DNA from: Thiobacillus sp.
GTDB lineage: Bacteria > Pseudomonadota > Gammaproteobacteria > Burkholderiales > Thiobacillaceae
DNA: 9,688 bases
Direction: 5' to 3'
Assembly (NCBI GenBank): GCA_020216925.1
Contig: JAIWOL010000104.1
Span: forward strand, 1-9,688
Position numbers and translations under genes: made by a program. Below are positions 8,997 through 9,688 of the stretch, piece after piece. Each line of letters begins with the position of its first letter. The first letter of the stretch is position 1. A model generated the notes under the pieces. It was given only the letters and a program-made list of their open reading frames with translations, was not told the DNA's origin and did not search any database.

Positions 8997-8998
8997 CC

Positions 8999-9571
8999 TT
9001 ACGCCCGGCCGCGCAGCGCGCGCGTGATGCGCACCAGCTCGTCGAGCAGGCTGTGCAGCCGCGCGGGCGATTTCAGCGCGCCGTTTTCGGGGTCGAAGGC
9101 TTCCTCTGCGTTGGCCAGGGAAAACTGGCCGGGCAGGGTGTGGACGCCGAGCGTGTTGAGCACCTGCCGCAGGTGCGGCAGCATGCGCATGCCGCCCAGG
9201 CTGCCGGGCGAGGCCCCCATGATCGCGGCCACCTTGTTCTGATAGGGCACCAGGCCCGATTCGCCCTGCCATTCGCGCGACACCCAGTCGAGGGTGTTCT
9301 TCAGTAGCGGCGGAATCGAGCTGTTGTATTCCGGGCTGGCGATGAGCAGCGCGTCATGCGACTTGAACAGGGCTTTCAGGCGCTGGGCGTTGGCGGGCAG
9401 GCCTTCGCGCGCTTCGAGGTCTTCATCCATCAGCGGCAGCGGATAATCGGCCAATTCGATCAGTGTGACTTCGGCTCCGGCAGCGCGCGTGGCGTCGGCG
9501 GCCGTGCGGATCAGCTTGCGGTTCCAGGAATCGGCGCGGGTGCTGCCGGCAAAGGCAAGAATTCTGGGCAT
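8999..9571 (-). CDS. NADPH-dependent FMN reductase family flavoprotein
   Basis: A 190-residue cytoplasmic flavodoxin-fold oxidoreductase. Members bind FMN and use NAD(P)H to reduce flavin, quinones, azo dyes or chromate; the substrate here cannot be told. The N-terminal strand and phosphate-binding loop read ILAFAGSTRADSWNRKL (residues 4-20). The second FMN-contacting loop is ASPEYNSSIPPLLKNTLDWVS (about 78-98), and the third includes GASPGSLGGMRMLPHLRQVL (about 119-138). These are the standard positions and the length is normal. The start at 9571 has AGGAGG (9579-9584) seven bases upstream. Another gene ends 53 bp upstream on the same strand, so the two are probably co-transcribed. Its stop lies two bases from the small membrane ORF, and no terminator separates them; leftward transcripts probably continue to the hairpin at 8625-8658. 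Confidence 0.93.
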   Translation of the reverse strand: MPRILAFAGSTRADSWNRKLIRTAADATRAAGAEVTLIELADYPLPLMDEDLEAREGLPANAQRLKALFKSHDALLIASPEYNSSIPPLLKNTLDWVSREWQGESGLVPYQNKVAAIMGASPGSLGGMRMLPHLRQVLNTLGVHTLPGQFSLANAEEAFDPENGALKSPARLHSLLDELVRITRALRGRA

Positions 9572-9624
9572 GGAAAAACCTCCTGTTGCGTGCGGTTTGT
9601 TGAGTGCGACAAGGTTGAATGGGG

Positions 9625-9688
9625 TCAGGCGAGATCGAAACCCACCACTTCGCTTGCTTCGATTGCTTCGATCTCGACTTCGGTTTCG
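9625..9688 (-). CDS. C-terminal end of an unidentified gene (cut by window edge)
   Basis: On the minus strand the frame entering at 9687 encodes ETEVEIEAIEASEVVGFDLA followed by a TGA at 9625-9627. The acidic, valine- and isoleucine-rich end looks like a genuine protein C-terminus, and it sits 53 bp upstream of the flavoprotein gene in the same direction, as in an operon. Twenty residues are too few to name a family. A 10-bp inverted repeat (9630-9639 with 9667-9676) lies inside it and is probably a by-product of the coding sequence. Confidence 0.5.
   Translation of the reverse strand, partial: ETEVEIEAIEASEVVGFDLA

Noticed and set aside
9618..9632. GGGGTCAGGCGA resembling the repeat element at the left edge
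   Set aside because: Only about nine bases match, with no hairpin partner, and it overlaps the stop codon of a coding frame; chance similarity.
9630..9676. 10-bp inverted repeat with a 27-base loop as a regulatory structure
   Set aside because: Both arms lie within codons of the partial gene, built from repeated GAA/ATC/GAT codons, and the loop is long; a coding by-product is more likely.

Overview
The window is a GC-rich chromosomal segment that looks betaproteobacterial. The glnE, acs and MscS protein sequences, the codon use and the many long antisense open frames all fit a high-GC member of that class. The SoxW-like thioredoxin protein hints at a sulfur-oxidising Thiobacillus-type lineage, but this is inference from family resemblance only.

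Layout, left to right. (1) 1-447: an open frame ending in the C-terminal half of a DUF481 outer-membrane beta-barrel protein. It is preceded, in frame, by two 24-bp direct repeats and a REP-like hairpin, so the gene is probably 5'-truncated by a small repeat element. (2) 610-1512 (+): an MscS-type mechanosensitive channel. (3) 1525-1992 (-) and 2060-3127 (-): a MarR-family regulator downstream of a periplasmic protein with two SoxW-like thioredoxin domains, possibly co-transcribed. (4) 3324-3869 (+): a DUF2062 membrane protein, convergent with glnE. (5) 3880-6540 (-): glnE, the bifunctional glutamine synthetase adenylyltransferase/deadenylase. (6) 6593-8557 (+): acs, acetyl-CoA synthetase, divergent from glnE across only 52 bp. 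(7) 8558-8861: about 300 bp without a confident gene, holding a hairpin, a strong bidirectional terminator and a 14-bp tandem duplication. (8) 8862-8996 (+): a candidate 44-residue single-span membrane protein with a perfect AGGAGG Shine-Dalgarno. (9) 8999-9571 (-): an NADPH-dependent FMN reductase family flavoprotein, preceded at 9625-9688 (-) by the last 20 codons of another gene.

Most of the window is ordinary housekeeping content: nitrogen regulation (glnE), acetate activation (acs), osmotic safety (MscS) and redox (thioredoxin, flavoprotein). I see no CRISPR array, tRNA, rRNA, complete insertion sequence, or defence or biosynthetic cluster. The best candidates for something undescribed are the small membrane ORF at 8862-8996, which lies antisense to the likely 3' end of the flavoprotein transcript, the repeat-disrupted DUF481 gene at the left edge, and the tandem SoxW-like fusion protein.
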